A DNA stretch of 47,413 bases from Labilithrix sp. (GCA_019637105.1 JAHBWF010000045.1:1-47413); one strand, 5' to 3'. Shown: positions 1 to 8,553, counted from the first letter of the stretch. Notes: generated by a model not told the origin, from the sequence alone. Program-made: numbers and translations.

Positions 1-110
1 GAGATCGCACGAGGCCGCGGCGCGCGCGCGGGCGAACCGATCGCGACACGCGCCGCCGCGCGTCGACGGCGACGACACGTTCGTCTCCGACGCGGATCCG
101 CGCGCGCCGA
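1..110. other. Left edge, no gene seen
   Basis: Very GC-rich sequence with no start and ribosome binding site that I can support. It lies downstream of the first minus-strand gene and may carry its terminator, but I see no clear hairpin with a T run. Confidence 0.5.
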
Positions 111-509
111 TCACTTCTCGACGCACAGCTTGCTGCGCGTGCAAGACGTCACGGTCTCGAGCGAGTCGAGCGGGTTGCTACAGCGCTCGTTCTTGATGTC
201 GTTGAGGCACGACGACAGCTTCGACGGATCGAGCGTCGCGCACTCGTCGACGCGCAGCGTCCCGCGCGCGTTCTGCCCTGCCTCGCGTATGCAGGCGTCG
301 TGATCCGCGTACTTCTTGCCGGCGCCGACTTCGTTGCACGACACCTCGCGATCGCACCGAGCCGTCGCGAGCCTCACGATCGCGTCGTCGTGCGAGAGCG
401 CGCCGGTGGTGGTGGTCGTCGCGGCAGGCTCGCTTCGGTCCCTGCCGCAAGCGAGGACCACCAACGACACGACGACGCCGCACACCGCCAAACGAGACTT
501 GAGTTCCAT
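111..509 (-). CDS. Small Cys-rich lipoprotein, DUF6184-like
   Basis: The 132-residue product has a signal peptide ending in a lipobox (VVLAC, Cys about residue 21), so it should be lipid-anchored outside the cytoplasm. The mature part is a Thr-rich linker followed by a compact domain with seven cysteines, including CDREVSC, DECATL and CLNDIKNERC. This pattern resembles DUF6184, a myxobacterial lipoprotein family with no established biochemical role; I assign it from memory of the family. The ATG is supported by a GGAGGAG ribosome binding site about 8 bases upstream. It runs in the same direction as the kinase upstream but is 384 bases away, so it probably has its own promoter. Confidence 0.8.
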   Translation of the reverse strand: MELKSRLAVCGVVVSLVVLACGRDRSEPAATTTTTGALSHDDAIVRLATARCDREVSCNEVGAGKKYADHDACIREAGQNARGTLRVDECATLDPSKLSSCLNDIKNERCSNPLDSLETVTSCTRSKLCVEK

Positions 510-893
510 GGTTCAGCTCCTCCGAGTGGGGCCGCGCGCCGAGCATCGACCATGCCGCTCGGTCGCGGCAGGGCTCCGGAGCGTGGACGTGACCGCCGGT
601 ACACGACGCCGGTCCGTGGCGAAGCGCGACCGGCGACGCCTCCGCCTCGATCGAGGCGCGGCATCGGCGGTTCGTCACCGCGTCGGAGCCGCCGCCGGCG
701 CGCGGGCGGCGACGAGCCGTGCGTCGCGACGCCGGCGACGCGGCCCGGCGAGCACGTTCGATCGCGCCTCGACGATGTCCTCGCCCCAGCGGTCCCGGCG
801 CGCCCCGGAACGGGCGCCGCGCCTGCGGCGTCGCGGCAGACGCGCCGTTCGCCGTCGGCGACCGGGATCCGGCGGGGGGGCGCGGCAGGCGCG
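510..893. other. Intergenic region, no gene
   Basis: About 380 bases between the start of the DUF6184-like gene and the stop of the double kinase. The frames open here have no plausible start or binding site and look like GC-rich chance frames. The right part (832-893) holds a copy of the kinase 3' end, listed separately. The left part should contain the promoter of the lipoprotein gene, but no convincing -35/-10 pair is visible. Confidence 0.5.
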
Positions 894-924
894 CTATTCG
901 CCGTCGGCGACGGGATCCGGCGGG
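832..924. repeat. Direct duplication across kinase 3' end
   Basis: Two imperfect copies of about 45 bases lie at 832-876 and 881-924 (period 49), differing at a few positions. The right copy encodes the last residues of the kinase (DPVADGE) and its TAG stop; the left copy lies just beyond the stop, is shifted by one extra base and has lost the stop. This looks like a local tandem duplication of the gene's 3' end. Confidence 0.8.
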
Positions 925-3836
925 TGCAGCGACGCGCGGCCCGGCGCGCGCGCGGACGCCGACGACGACGGACGCGCGCGGCCGCTGCGCTTGATCGCCG
1001 GCTCCGGGGACGCGCCGAGACGCTGGAGCATCTTGCGAGCCTCCGGCGTGTCCGGGTGGTTCGCGAGCCACTCTTCGAGGACCGCGCGCGCCTCGCGGCG
1101 GCGGCTGCTCGCCTCGAGCGCGGCGGCGAGGAAGAGGCGCGGCTCGGCGCTCCCGTCGTGGATCGCCCAGGCCTCGGCGGCGCGGCGCGCCTCGCGGGTC
1201 TCGCCGGCCTGGATGGCCGCGGTCGCCCAGGCGCGGAGCGCGCGCGGATCGGTCGGGCGCTCCTTCGCCCGCCCGCGAGCGTCGGCGAGCTTCGCCTTGG
1301 CGTCGGCGTCCTCGTGCCTCGCCGAGGCGCGCGTCAGCAGCGAGGAAGGCCGGCCCTCGCGCCGCGCCTTCGCGGCCTCGTCGGCGCGGGCCTCGGACGA
1401 CGCCGAGCTCGACGCCGAACGCGCGTCGCCCTGCGCCCGCGACGACGAAGCGTGGCTCTCCGCCGCGACGGAGGTCGTCTTCTTCCGCGCCGCGACCGGC
1501 GCCTCGTCCGCCTGCGACGCGTCGTCGACGGACGAAGCGCTCGCGGCCTCGCCCGCGGGCCCTGCGGCCGGAGCGGACGCGACCGCGACCTCCGCGGCGG
1601 TGACCTCGGCCGTGGCGACCTCCGCGGACGCGGCCTCGGACGGCGGCGCCTCCTTCGACGCCACGGGAGGCGGCTCGAGCGGCGCGGCCGCGGGCAGCGA
1701 CTCGACCGAGACCACGGCGATCTCGGCCGCGCGCGGCGCGACGAGATCGCGGATCGTCTGCCCGTGCTCCTTGAAGCCGGCCGCGCCGAGGACGCCGAGC
1801 GACGCGAGGACGGCGAACGACACGAGCCTCTTCGCGCGCGCCCTCCGGCGGTCGGGGGCGACGAGCGCGCGCTCGAGCGCCTCGCGCATCGCGAGCGCGG
1901 TCGGGTAGCGATCGTCCTTGGACTTCGCGAGCGCCGTCATGATCACGCCCTCGACGTCGCTCGGGAGCGCGCGCTCGGGAGCGCGGATCCGCGGCCTCTC
2001 GGGCTGCTCGCGGAGCTGCTTGCCCATCACCACGACCGGCGAGCCCTCGAAGGGCCGCGTGCCCGTGACGAGCTCGTAGAGGACGCAGCCGAGCGCGTAG
2101 AGGTCGCAGCGCGCGTCGACGGGCTCGCCGGCGACCTGCTCCGGCGCCATGTACTCCGGCGTGCCGAACACGGCGAAGCCCTTCTGTCGCTTCTCGGAGT
2201 CGGCCGTGTCGGCGAGCGCCATCGCGACGCCGAAGTCGAGGAGCTTGAGCTGGCCGTCCGACGTGAGGAACAAGTTCTGCGGCTTGAGGTCACGATGCAC
2301 GAGCCCCGCGTGGTGCGCGGCCTCGAGCGCGCGCGCGACCTGGATGGCGAGCGTGGTCGCCTCGCGCCACGGCAAGCCTCCGCGCTCGGCGCCTCCGCGC
2401 TCGGCGTGGACGTCGAGCGTCTTGCCGTCGAGCAGCTCCATCACGAGGAAGACGCGGCCGTCGAGCGACTTGCCGAAGTCGTGCAAGCGCACGAGGTTCG
2501 GGTGCGAGAGCGACGCGATCGCCCGCGCCTCGCGCCGGAAGCGCTCCACCGAGTCGCTCGCGGCCGCGTGCGCGGCGGACAGCACCTTGACCGCGTACTT
2601 GCGCCCGAGCTCGACGTGCTCGGCCTCGAAGACCTCGCCGCTCGCGCCTTCGCCGATCTTCTTCACGAGGCGGTAGGACGTCCCCGCGAGGATCGACGGG
2701 TCCGCCGTCGCGGTCGCGGCCGCGATCTGCATCGAGCGCTCGGAGGCGGGGGTCTCCGGCGTCACGGGCCGAAGCGCCCTCGCCTGCTTCAGGAGCTTCG
2801 CGAACTCCGCGCGGAGGCGCGCGGGCTCGTGCGGCCAGAGCGCGCGCATCAGCGAGGAGATCCGCGAGCGGACGCTGCGCTCGCCGCCCTTGCCGGCCGG
2901 CGCCTGCGCGAGGACGCGCGCGAGATCGGTGGAGGCGTGCGCGGCGCTCGCGTACCGATCGTCGGGATCGTTCTTGCACAGCTTCTGGATGATCGCGTCG
3001 AGCTCCTTCGGGACGCCCCGGGTCGACGCGAGGAGCGGGACCTCGAACTTGCCGGCGGCGACCTCCTCGAGGTGCTTCTGCGCGTCGCCGGAGAGCAGCC
3101 GCTTGCCGGCGCAGAGCTCCCAGAGCATCACGCCCATCGCGTAGACGTCGATGCGCCCGTCGCCGACCTGCTGGCGCGCGACCTCGGGGGCGACGTAGCC
3201 CGGCTTCGCGAAGACGACGCCGGCGACAGTGTGACAGCGACGGTTGTGGCCGCGCGCGGTCCCGAAGTCGATGAGCTTCAGCTCGCCGGCGTAGCCGACC
3301 ATCACGTTCTGCGGAGACAGGTCGCGGTGGACGATCCCGAGCGGGGTCCCGTCCGCGCCGGCGCGCTCGTGGACGTGGGCGAGCGCCTGGCCCATCTCGA
3401 TCGCGATCGCGACCGCCTCGGGCCACCCGATCCGCGCGCCGACCTGCACGGCGCGGTGGCGGACGTCGGCGAGCGAGCGTCCCTCGACGTACTCGACGAC
3501 CGTGTAGGGCTCGCCGTTCTCGTCGGTCGACGCCTCGAGGATCTGCGCGACCCCCGGGTGATTGAGCTGCGACTGGACGCGAGCCTCGTCGAGGAAGCGC
3601 GCCAAGAACGATCCGTCGTGGATGTGATCGCGCCGGACCGTCTTCACGACGATGGGACGCTCGGCCCCCTCGATCCCGGTCGTCGCCGCGAGGTAGACGT
3701 CGCCCATGCCGCCGCGCGCGAGGAGCTTCAGGAGGAGGAGCCGGCCGAAGACGCGCGGCAGCGGGATGCTGACGACCGCCGACGCCAACCCCTCGGGCTT
3801 CGCCGCTTCCTTCTCTCGTCGCGAAGGCTCGCTCAT
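894..3836 (-). CDS. Tandem double-domain Ser/Thr protein kinase
   Basis: A 980-residue Hanks-type kinase with two catalytic domains. Domain 1 (about 30-310) has the Gly loop RGGMGDVY, Lys65, the catalytic loop HRDLSPQN (Asp172, Asn177) and DFG (Asp190). Domain 2 (about 388-660) has GEGASGEVF, Lys417, HRDLKPQN (Asp516) and DFG (Asp534). Both have all key residues; the Ser in the first loop, where Lys is usual, is a common variant in myxobacterial kinases. One membrane helix follows (about 670-687), then an Ala/Glu-rich linker and a helical, TPR-like C-terminus predicted to be extracytoplasmic. I chose ATG 3836 (MSEPSRREKE) because the upstream extension is Arg-rich, noncoding-like and overlaps the divergent promoter. 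Substrates are unknown. Confidence 0.92.
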   Translation of the reverse strand: MSEPSRREKEAAKPEGLASAVVSIPLPRVFGRLLLLKLLARGGMGDVYLAATTGIEGAERPIVVKTVRRDHIHDGSFLARFLDEARVQSQLNHPGVAQILEASTDENGEPYTVVEYVEGRSLADVRHRAVQVGARIGWPEAVAIAIEMGQALAHVHERAGADGTPLGIVHRDLSPQNVMVGYAGELKLIDFGTARGHNRRCHTVAGVVFAKPGYVAPEVARQQVGDGRIDVYAMGVMLWELCAGKRLLSGDAQKHLEEVAAGKFEVPLLASTRGVPKELDAIIQKLCKNDPDDRYASAAHASTDLARVLAQAPAGKGGERSVRSRISSLMRALWPHEPARLRAEFAKLLKQARALRPVTPETPASERSMQIAAATATADPSILAGTSYRLVKKIGEGASGEVFEAEHVELGRKYAVKVLSAAHAAASDSVERFRREARAIASLSHPNLVRLHDFGKSLDGRVFLVMELLDGKTLDVHAERGGAERGGLPWREATTLAIQVARALEAAHHAGLVHRDLKPQNLFLTSDGQLKLLDFGVAMALADTADSEKRQKGFAVFGTPEYMAPEQVAGEPVDARCDLYALGCVLYELVTGTRPFEGSPVVVMGKQLREQPERPRIRAPERALPSDVEGVIMTALAKSKDDRYPTALAMREALERALVAPDRRRARAKRLVSFAVLASLGVLGAAGFKEHGQTIRDLVAPRAAEIAVVSVESLPAAAPLEPPPVASKEAPPSEAASAEVATAEVTAAEVAVASAPAAGPAGEAASASSVDDASQADEAPVAARKKTTSVAAESHASSSRAQGDARSASSSASSEARADEAAKARREGRPSSLLTRASARHEDADAKAKLADARGRAKERPTDPRALRAWATAAIQAGETREARRAAEAWAIHDGSAEPRLFLAAALEASSRRREARAVLEEWLANHPDTPEARKMLQRLGASPEPAIKRSGRARPSSSASARAPGRASLHPPDPVADGE

Positions 3837-3914
3837 GAGGTTTGCATATGAAGTCGGCGCCGATCGGGCCAACTTTCGCACCACCGAGCGCGCGGGGGGC
3901 GCTACGGTCGGGCG
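3837..3914. promoter_or_regulatory. Short divergent promoter region
   Basis: A 78-base gap between the double kinase (leftward) and a small lipoprotein gene (rightward). It has a locally AT-rich patch (TTTGCATATGAA near 3841-3852) that could hold a -10 element for one of them. No exact promoter can be assigned. Confidence 0.35.
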
Positions 3915-4280
3915 ATGCTCGAGCGCGTCACTCTCGCCGTCCTCACGTCGGCCGTCGCGGCGGCGGTCCTCGTCGCCTGCGGGCCGACCGGCGCGCCGCC
4001 CCCGGCAGCTCCTCGCGTCGTCGAGCCGAAGGCGTGCACGCAAGAGGCGAAGCTCTGCCCCGACGGCTCCGCCGTCTCGCGCGCCGGTCCGAGCTGCGAG
4101 TTCGCGCCCTGCCCCGAGGCGAGCGACGCCGCGGCCCCTCCGCCCGAGTCGAGCCGGGCCTGCCCGGACGACGAGCGGGACTGCTTCGACGAGCGAGGCG
4201 CCCGGACCGCCGTGCTGGGGCCTGGCGGGCCGGACCGCGAAGTTCCTCCGTGTCCCGGCCCGACGCCCGCGGCGAAGTGA
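3915..4280 (+). CDS. Small Cys-rich lipoprotein
   Basis: A 121-residue protein with a signal peptide and lipobox (VLVAC, Cys about residue 22). After a Pro/Ala linker comes the motif CTQEAKLCPDGS...CEFAPCP (about residues 41-67), a short Cys-rich motif that recurs in many bacterial and eukaryotic secreted proteins, with four cysteines probably paired as disulfides. A second, weaker Cys cluster (CPDDERDCFDERG) follows, then a Pro-rich end. It is divergent from the kinase and convergent with the CpoB-like gene, ending 24 bases from that gene's stop. No function can be assigned beyond a secreted, lipid-anchored protein. Confidence 0.75.
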   Translation: MLERVTLAVLTSAVAAAVLVACGPTGAPPPAAPRVVEPKACTQEAKLCPDGSAVSRAGPSCEFAPCPEASDAAAPPPESSRACPDDERDCFDERGARTAVLGPGGPDREVPPCPGPTPAAK

Positions 4281-4304
4281 GGAGCGGACGCCGCGCGCCG
4301 GCGG

Positions 4305-5120
4305 TCACTGCGGAGCGCAGGTGCCGGGCGCGTTCTTCGCGATCACCTGGAGCTTCGCCCGCGAGTCCGCGCCGACCTTCTCCTTCGAGAAGCGGCGCTC
4401 GCACGCCTCGTACGCGAGCTTCGCGTTCGCGCAGTCGTGCATGGTCATGTAGGCCTCGCCCATCCCGTAGAGCGTGCGATCGAGCACGTTCGATCGCGGG
4501 AAGAGCTTGAGCAGCCGGTTGAAGTTGCCGAGCGCGGAGCTCGGACGGCCGTCGGTGAGGTCGGCGTCGCCCGCGTAGAACAGCGCCTCGTCGGCTTTGT
4601 CGTCGGTCGGGTAGCGGTTGACGTACTCGGGCGCGAGCGCGCGGACGGTCCCCCAGTCCTTCTTGGCGTGCGCCTCCTCGAGCTGCTTGAAGTGCGTCGC
4701 CTTGTCCTGCGGCACGGCCACGGGCGGCGGCGCGGGGACGGGCGTGGCTTGCTGGGCGCGCTTGAGGTCGTCGATCCGCGCGTAGATCTCGGTGCGCGAC
4801 GCCGCGACGTCGCGCCGGAGCTCCTCGACGCCGTGGTTCGCCTCGTCGACGCGTCCGGCGAGGTCGTTCAGGCGCTGCTTCGTCGACATCGTCTCGGTCG
4901 ACGAGTCGGCGTTGGCGCGGAGGGCGTTGTCGAGCCGCTGCCGCGTGGCCTCGAGGTCGGCGCGGAGGGTCGTGACGTCGGCGCGCGCGGCGGCCGCCTC
5001 CTTCTCCGCCTGCTCGGCGCGCGCGGCCACCGCCTCGTGATCCTTCTGCGTCACGAAGCAGCCGGCGCTCGAAAGGCAGAGCAGCACCACGACGAGGTTG
5101 GACCGTGCGCCTACGCTCAT
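4305..5120 (-). CDS. CpoB/YbgF-like coiled-coil TPR lipoprotein
   Basis: A 271-residue protein starting at MSVGARSN, with a lipobox SAGC (Cys near residue 22), so the longer frame upstream is discarded. Residues about 30-130 are an Ala/Glu/Arg-rich coiled coil. About 160-270 are TPR-like repeats (YPTDDKADEALFYAGD, FPRSNVLDRTLYGMGEAY) typical of the YbgF/CpoB periplasmic family. CpoB proteins help coordinate the Tol-Pal system with cell-wall synthesis at division. Here there are no tol-pal genes beside it and it is lipid-anchored, unlike the soluble enterobacterial protein, so the role is inferred from architecture only. Two Cys near the C-terminus (HDCANAK, GTCAPQ) could form a disulfide. Confidence 0.8.
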   Translation of the reverse strand: MSVGARSNLVVVLLCLSSAGCFVTQKDHEAVAARAEQAEKEAAAARADVTTLRADLEATRQRLDNALRANADSSTETMSTKQRLNDLAGRVDEANHGVEELRRDVAASRTEIYARIDDLKRAQQATPVPAPPPVAVPQDKATHFKQLEEAHAKKDWGTVRALAPEYVNRYPTDDKADEALFYAGDADLTDGRPSSALGNFNRLLKLFPRSNVLDRTLYGMGEAYMTMHDCANAKLAYEACERRFSKEKVGADSRAKLQVIAKNAPGTCAPQ

Positions 5121-5397
5121 GGCTCGGTTAAAGCCAAAGGTGCGCGAAAGATCCACAATCCGGCGGGGCCGCGCCGGGACGACCTCCGCCGTCACGCCGC
5201 GCGGCGATGCGAAACGCGTCACCGTCCCGTGTTCACACGCGTTTCACGCGGGGTGGCCTTGCCATTCGGCCCCCGCTCGCTTACGGAGAGGAGCTGCCCC
5301 CTTCCGGGCGCGACGAACCAGAGCCGACACCGCCCAGCGACGCTGGTCGGCGTACGCCGAGGACTTCGAGGATTCGGCGAACGCCGAACCGCACTGA
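5121..5397. promoter_or_regulatory. Divergent intergenic region with inverted repeat
   Basis: The 277-base gap between the CpoB-like gene (leftward) and the MATE gene (rightward) contains a perfect 9-bp inverted repeat: GAAACGCGT at 5211-5219 and ACGCGTTTC at 5237-5245, with a 17-base spacer. Its position suits an operator for one or both divergent promoters. There is no regulator gene next to it. A short AT-richer patch at 5125-5160 may hold the leftward promoter. Confidence 0.4.
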
Positions 5398-6813
5398 ATG
5401 GCGACCGCGACAGCAGACGTCGATCTCGAGCTCATCTCCGGGCCCCCGTACCGAACGATCCTGCGGCTCGCGGCGCCCACGGTCGTCGCGATGCTCTCGC
5501 AGAGCGTCGTCAACGAGATCGACGTCTTCTTCTTCTCGAAGCTCCCTCACCCGGAGGACTCGAACGCGCAGGCCGCGCTCCTGCCGTCGCTCCTCATCGT
5601 CTGGCTGTTCGGCGGCTCGCTCTCGGCGATCAGCGTCGGCACCCAGGCGTTGACCGCGCGGCGCTACGCCGAGCGGAAATACGACTCCGCCGGCGCGGTC
5701 CTCGCCAACGCGGCGTTCTTCTGCCTCGTCGCCGGGATCCTCTTCGCGATCATCGGCGCGCTCACGATCCACGACCTCCTCGGGGTCATCCTGAAGGTCC
5801 CGGAGGCCCACGCCATCGCGTTCGAGTACTCGAAGTGGCGCCTCCTCGGCATCGTGTCGATGGCCGGCACGATGGCGCTCAAGGCCTTCTTCGACGGCAT
5901 CGGCAAGACGTGGGTGCACCTCGTCTCGGCCGTCGTGATGAACGTCTTCAACATCCTCTTCTGCTGGATCTTCATCTTCGGCAAGCTCGGCGCCCCGCGG
6001 ATGGGGGCTCCGGGCGCGGGCTTCGCGGCGTTCGTCGCCACGTGGATCGGGCTCGGGATCATGCTGTATTACGCGGTGCGGGAGCGCTCGCGCTTCTCGT
6101 TCTTGCGCTGGTCGAACCTCTCCCGGTCGCTCACGTGGGACATCCTGAAGCTGTCGATCCCCGCCGCGCTCGCCACCGCGGTCATGATGGTCGGCTTCGG
6201 CCTGTTCGCGCAGGTCGCCGGCAAGCTCGACGCCGCCGAGGCCGCGGCCTCGCCGACGGGCGTGCGGGAGGCCGTGAACGGCGCCGCGACGACCGACATC
6301 GTCGCGATCCTCAAGCTCACCTTCACGGCCTGCATCGCCTTCGGGACGGCCACCGCGACGCTCGTGGCGCAGTCGCTCGCCGCGAAGCGCCCCGAGGACG
6401 CGGATCGGTTCGGCTGGGCGAGCGTACGGCTCGGGCTCGTGCTCTTCGGCGTGATCGGCCTCCTGGAGGGCGTCCTCTTCACGCCGCAGATCGTGCACTT
6501 CATCTCCCACTCGGACGCCGTGCGCGCCGCCGCGATCACGCCGATGCGCATGATGGGCGTGGTGACGCCGATCATCGCCGTCGCCATGATCCTGAGCGAG
6601 GCGCTCTTCGGCGCCGGCAACACGAAGTTCGTCGCCGCCGCCCAGTTCTGCCTCGTCTTCCTCGTGCTCGTCCCGCTCGCGTGGCTCCTCGGCATCCGGT
6701 CGGGCGTCGGCCTGAACGGGATGTGGGCGGCGGCGGTCTGCTACTCGATCGGCGCGGCGATCGTGATGACGCTGAAGTTCCGCGGCGGCGCCTGGAAGAA
6801 GATCGTCCTCTGA
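5398..6813 (+). CDS. MATE family efflux transporter
   Basis: A 471-residue polytopic membrane protein, the usual MATE length, with about 12 hydrophobic segments in two related halves. The start (LISGPPYRTILRLAAPTVVAM, read in pieces, with SVVNEIDVFFFSKL following) matches MatE domains, as does the start of the second half (LTWDILKLSIPAALATAVMM). MATE proteins export cationic drugs, metabolites or lipids using a Na+ or H+ gradient; the substrate here is unknown. The ATG directly follows a TGA and lacks a strong ribosome binding site, so the exact start is less sure than the family. Confidence 0.93.
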   Translation: MATATADVDLELISGPPYRTILRLAAPTVVAMLSQSVVNEIDVFFFSKLPHPEDSNAQAALLPSLLIVWLFGGSLSAISVGTQALTARRYAERKYDSAGAVLANAAFFCLVAGILFAIIGALTIHDLLGVILKVPEAHAIAFEYSKWRLLGIVSMAGTMALKAFFDGIGKTWVHLVSAVVMNVFNILFCWIFIFGKLGAPRMGAPGAGFAAFVATWIGLGIMLYYAVRERSRFSFLRWSNLSRSLTWDILKLSIPAALATAVMMVGFGLFAQVAGKLDAAEAAASPTGVREAVNGAATTDIVAILKLTFTACIAFGTATATLVAQSLAAKRPEDADRFGWASVRLGLVLFGVIGLLEGVLFTPQIVHFISHSDAVRAAAITPMRMMGVVTPIIAVAMILSEALFGAGNTKFVAAAQFCLVFLVLVPLAWLLGIRSGVGLNGMWAAAVCYSIGAAIVMTLKFRGGAWKKIVL

Positions 6814-7073
6814 CGATCGGAGCGCGCGCCTCGCGGAGCGGGCGACCGAGGACATCGCGGCGCGTTCGGCCTTCACGTGCGCCCCGGCGGGATTCACGCG
6901 CCCGGGCGACGCGCGGACGCGCGAGGCGCGTCGCCGCGCGATCGAGCCACGCCGCGACGGCGCCAGGCACGCGATGTACCAGGCGCTCCGCGAGCTTCGA
7001 GCTCGGAAACGAAAGATCGCTCCGAAGGCGCACGCAACGCAGGTGCGCGCGCTTCGTCAGGCGGACGGAGCGC
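6814..7073. other. Intergenic region, nothing seen
   Basis: About 260 GC-rich bases between the MATE stop and the stop of a small convergent gene. No repeat, hairpin or coding frame with a supportable start is visible. Confidence 0.4.
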
Positions 7074-7172
7074 TCAGAGGTAGTTGTTGATCGAGTCGCC
7101 GTTTCCCTTGAGGACGAGCGCGGTGACGAGAAGCGTGACCACCACGAAACCAATAATGCCGACGAACATCAT
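7074..7172 (-). CDS. Putative 32-residue membrane peptide
   Basis: A short frame starting at two consecutive ATGs encodes a peptide of one hydrophobic helix (FVGIIGFVVVTLLVTALVL) and a polar tail (KGNGDSINNYL). A GGAAGAA stretch about 8 bases upstream can serve as the ribosome binding site. The sequence is locally less GC-biased than its surroundings, and the helix plus charged tail is typical of genuine small membrane proteins. I do not recognise a family. It could be a chance frame; conservation in related genomes would decide. Confidence 0.5.
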   Translation of the reverse strand: MMFVGIIGFVVVTLLVTALVLKGNGDSINNYL

Positions 7173-7516
7173 GCGCGTTTCTTCCGTTGATCCCTGCGGA
7201 CAGGCGCACGCACCGGGCGAGGGGACACCCCTGCCGGCCGAGACCTGCATTGAGCCGCGCATACGTCTCCCCTGCGCGGCGTCTCGAGGGACGAGACGGC
7301 CGCGCATCCACGAGCACGCGAACAGCGCGTCGCGTTATAAATCGCGACCGTTCTCCGCACCAGAACAATCGATGGCTGAGTTAGAAATTGCCTACCTGGC
7401 CAGGAAGGCTCAGCAATGTCGTTTGCTTCTGATAACGGTCCGACCGGCCGGTTTTCTCGTGAATTCGGCGTTCGTGACGCGTTGCGTCTCGAGCGGGTCG
7501 GGGTTCCCCCGCCTCC
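7173..7516. other. Intergenic region with low-GC patch
   Basis: A 344-base gap with an AT-richer stretch at about 7335-7460 (GTTATAAATC, TTAGAAATTG, GTTTGCTTCTGATAAC), unusual for this genome. It contains a bulged hairpin (7375-7414, listed separately). A short rightward frame from ATG 7416 (MSFASDNGPTGRF...) has an AGGAAGG motif 8 bases upstream but runs antisense into the next gene and has untypical codon use. It may be a peptide, a gene remnant or the leader of an RNA. Confidence 0.4.
7375..7414. ncRNA. Bulged stem-loop, possible RNA or operator
   Basis: GCTGA (7375-7379) pairs with TCAGC (7410-7414). Inside, after a 10-base bulge, GCCTaCCTGG (7390-7399) pairs with CCAGGaAGGC (7400-7409), a nearly perfect 20-base palindrome with one A-A mismatch. 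The perfect inner 10-bp palindrome CCTGGCCAGG would suit a dimeric regulator as well as an RNA. There is no T run, so it is not a standard terminator. Confidence 0.35.
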
Positions 7517-8548
7517 TCAAGGCGAACGCCGCGGCGCCGGAGGCTCCGTCGGCGCCCGCTTCTGCACCTCTTCGTGCAGGTCGAACGCGAGCGCGCACGC
7601 GTCGAGGCCGCTCGCGTAGGTCGGCCGGCGCGCCGGCGTGATCCAGCCCGGGTCGACCACGCGCCGGAGGCGGAGGAGCTCGCGCGACGACGCGAGCTCG
7701 ACGAGCACCACGCGCACCGGATGCGCTCGCTCGCCGTCGAGCTCGGTCGGCCCGCCCCCGTCGCCCGGCTCGTCGAACGCGACGAGCAAGAGCTCGGCGC
7801 GCGCCGCCTCCCTGGCCCGCGCGAGCGGCGCGCGCGCCAGCTCGGCGCGGAGCCGCGCGATCGCCTCGCCGTCGGCCGCGGACCTCACCTTCTCCGACCA
7901 CGGCGGCAGCGCGAAGGGCAAGCCGACGACGAGGTCGTCGAGCCGGCGCGCGTTCCGGGTGCGGCCCTCGAGGTTCGCTCCTCCGGTGTACGCGACGCGC
8001 ACCTCGTCGAGGACGGCCTTCTCGCTCCGCGAAGCCGGGGGCTCGAGGAGGCAGAGGAGCAGCGCGTCCTTCGTGGACGCCGCCGCGGCTCCGCCGATCT
8101 GCGCGGTCTCCGACAGCGCGGCGCTCGCCCCGCGGACGTAGACGAGCGGGCGCTCGAGCGTCGCCGCGAGGGCGCCCGGCTTCTTCAGCTCGTCCGCGAC
8201 GAAGTCACCGCCTCGCTCCCGGGAGAGGCGGACGAGCAGCGACTCGATCCGCGCCAGCGCCTCGCGATCCTCCGGCGAGAACGACGACGACGCGGCGCTC
8301 GCCTCCTCGAGCAGCGCCGCGCGCGCCTCCTCGAGCGCCCGGGCGCGCTCGCGGCGGCCGACCACGATGTTGTAGATCCCGGCCGCGACGGTGAGGACGA
8401 CGACGACGCGGAGGATCGACACCACGCGACGCGCGCGGCCGCTCGATCGCGGGCGCGCGCGGGCCGCGCCGCGCCGACCGCGGACGCTCGCCTCGACGCG
8501 CGCGGCGAGCGCCGGATCCATCCTGGACGTCGTGAGGAAGGTCGGCAT
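7517..8548 (-). CDS. Membrane-anchored protein of unknown function
   Basis: A 343-residue protein with an Arg-rich cytoplasmic start, one membrane helix (about 43-63, SILRVVVVLTVAAGIYNIVVG), a helical segment (about 65-130) and a mixed domain to the end without recognisable motifs. It starts 5 bases after the stop of the MutS-type gene, and the TGAGGG at that stop can act as its ribosome binding site, so the two are almost certainly co-transcribed and translationally coupled. I do not recognise the family. Confidence 0.75.
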   Translation of the reverse strand: MPTFLTTSRMDPALAARVEASVRGRRGAARARPRSSGRARRVVSILRVVVVLTVAAGIYNIVVGRRERARALEEARAALLEEASAASSSFSPEDREALARIESLLVRLSRERGGDFVADELKKPGALAATLERPLVYVRGASAALSETAQIGGAAAASTKDALLLCLLEPPASRSEKAVLDEVRVAYTGGANLEGRTRNARRLDDLVVGLPFALPPWSEKVRSAADGEAIARLRAELARAPLARAREAARAELLLVAFDEPGDGGGPTELDGERAHPVRVVLVELASSRELLRLRRVVDPGWITPARRPTYASGLDACALAFDLHEEVQKRAPTEPPAPRRSP

Positions 8549-8553
8549 GGCCC

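Noticed and set aside
300-3851. A very long rightward open frame opposite the double kinase
   Set aside because: It is Arg-rich with no domain or ribosome binding site and mirrors the kinase codons; high-GC genes leave their antisense frames open. The same applies to long frames opposite the MutS, reductase, TRAP and hppD genes.
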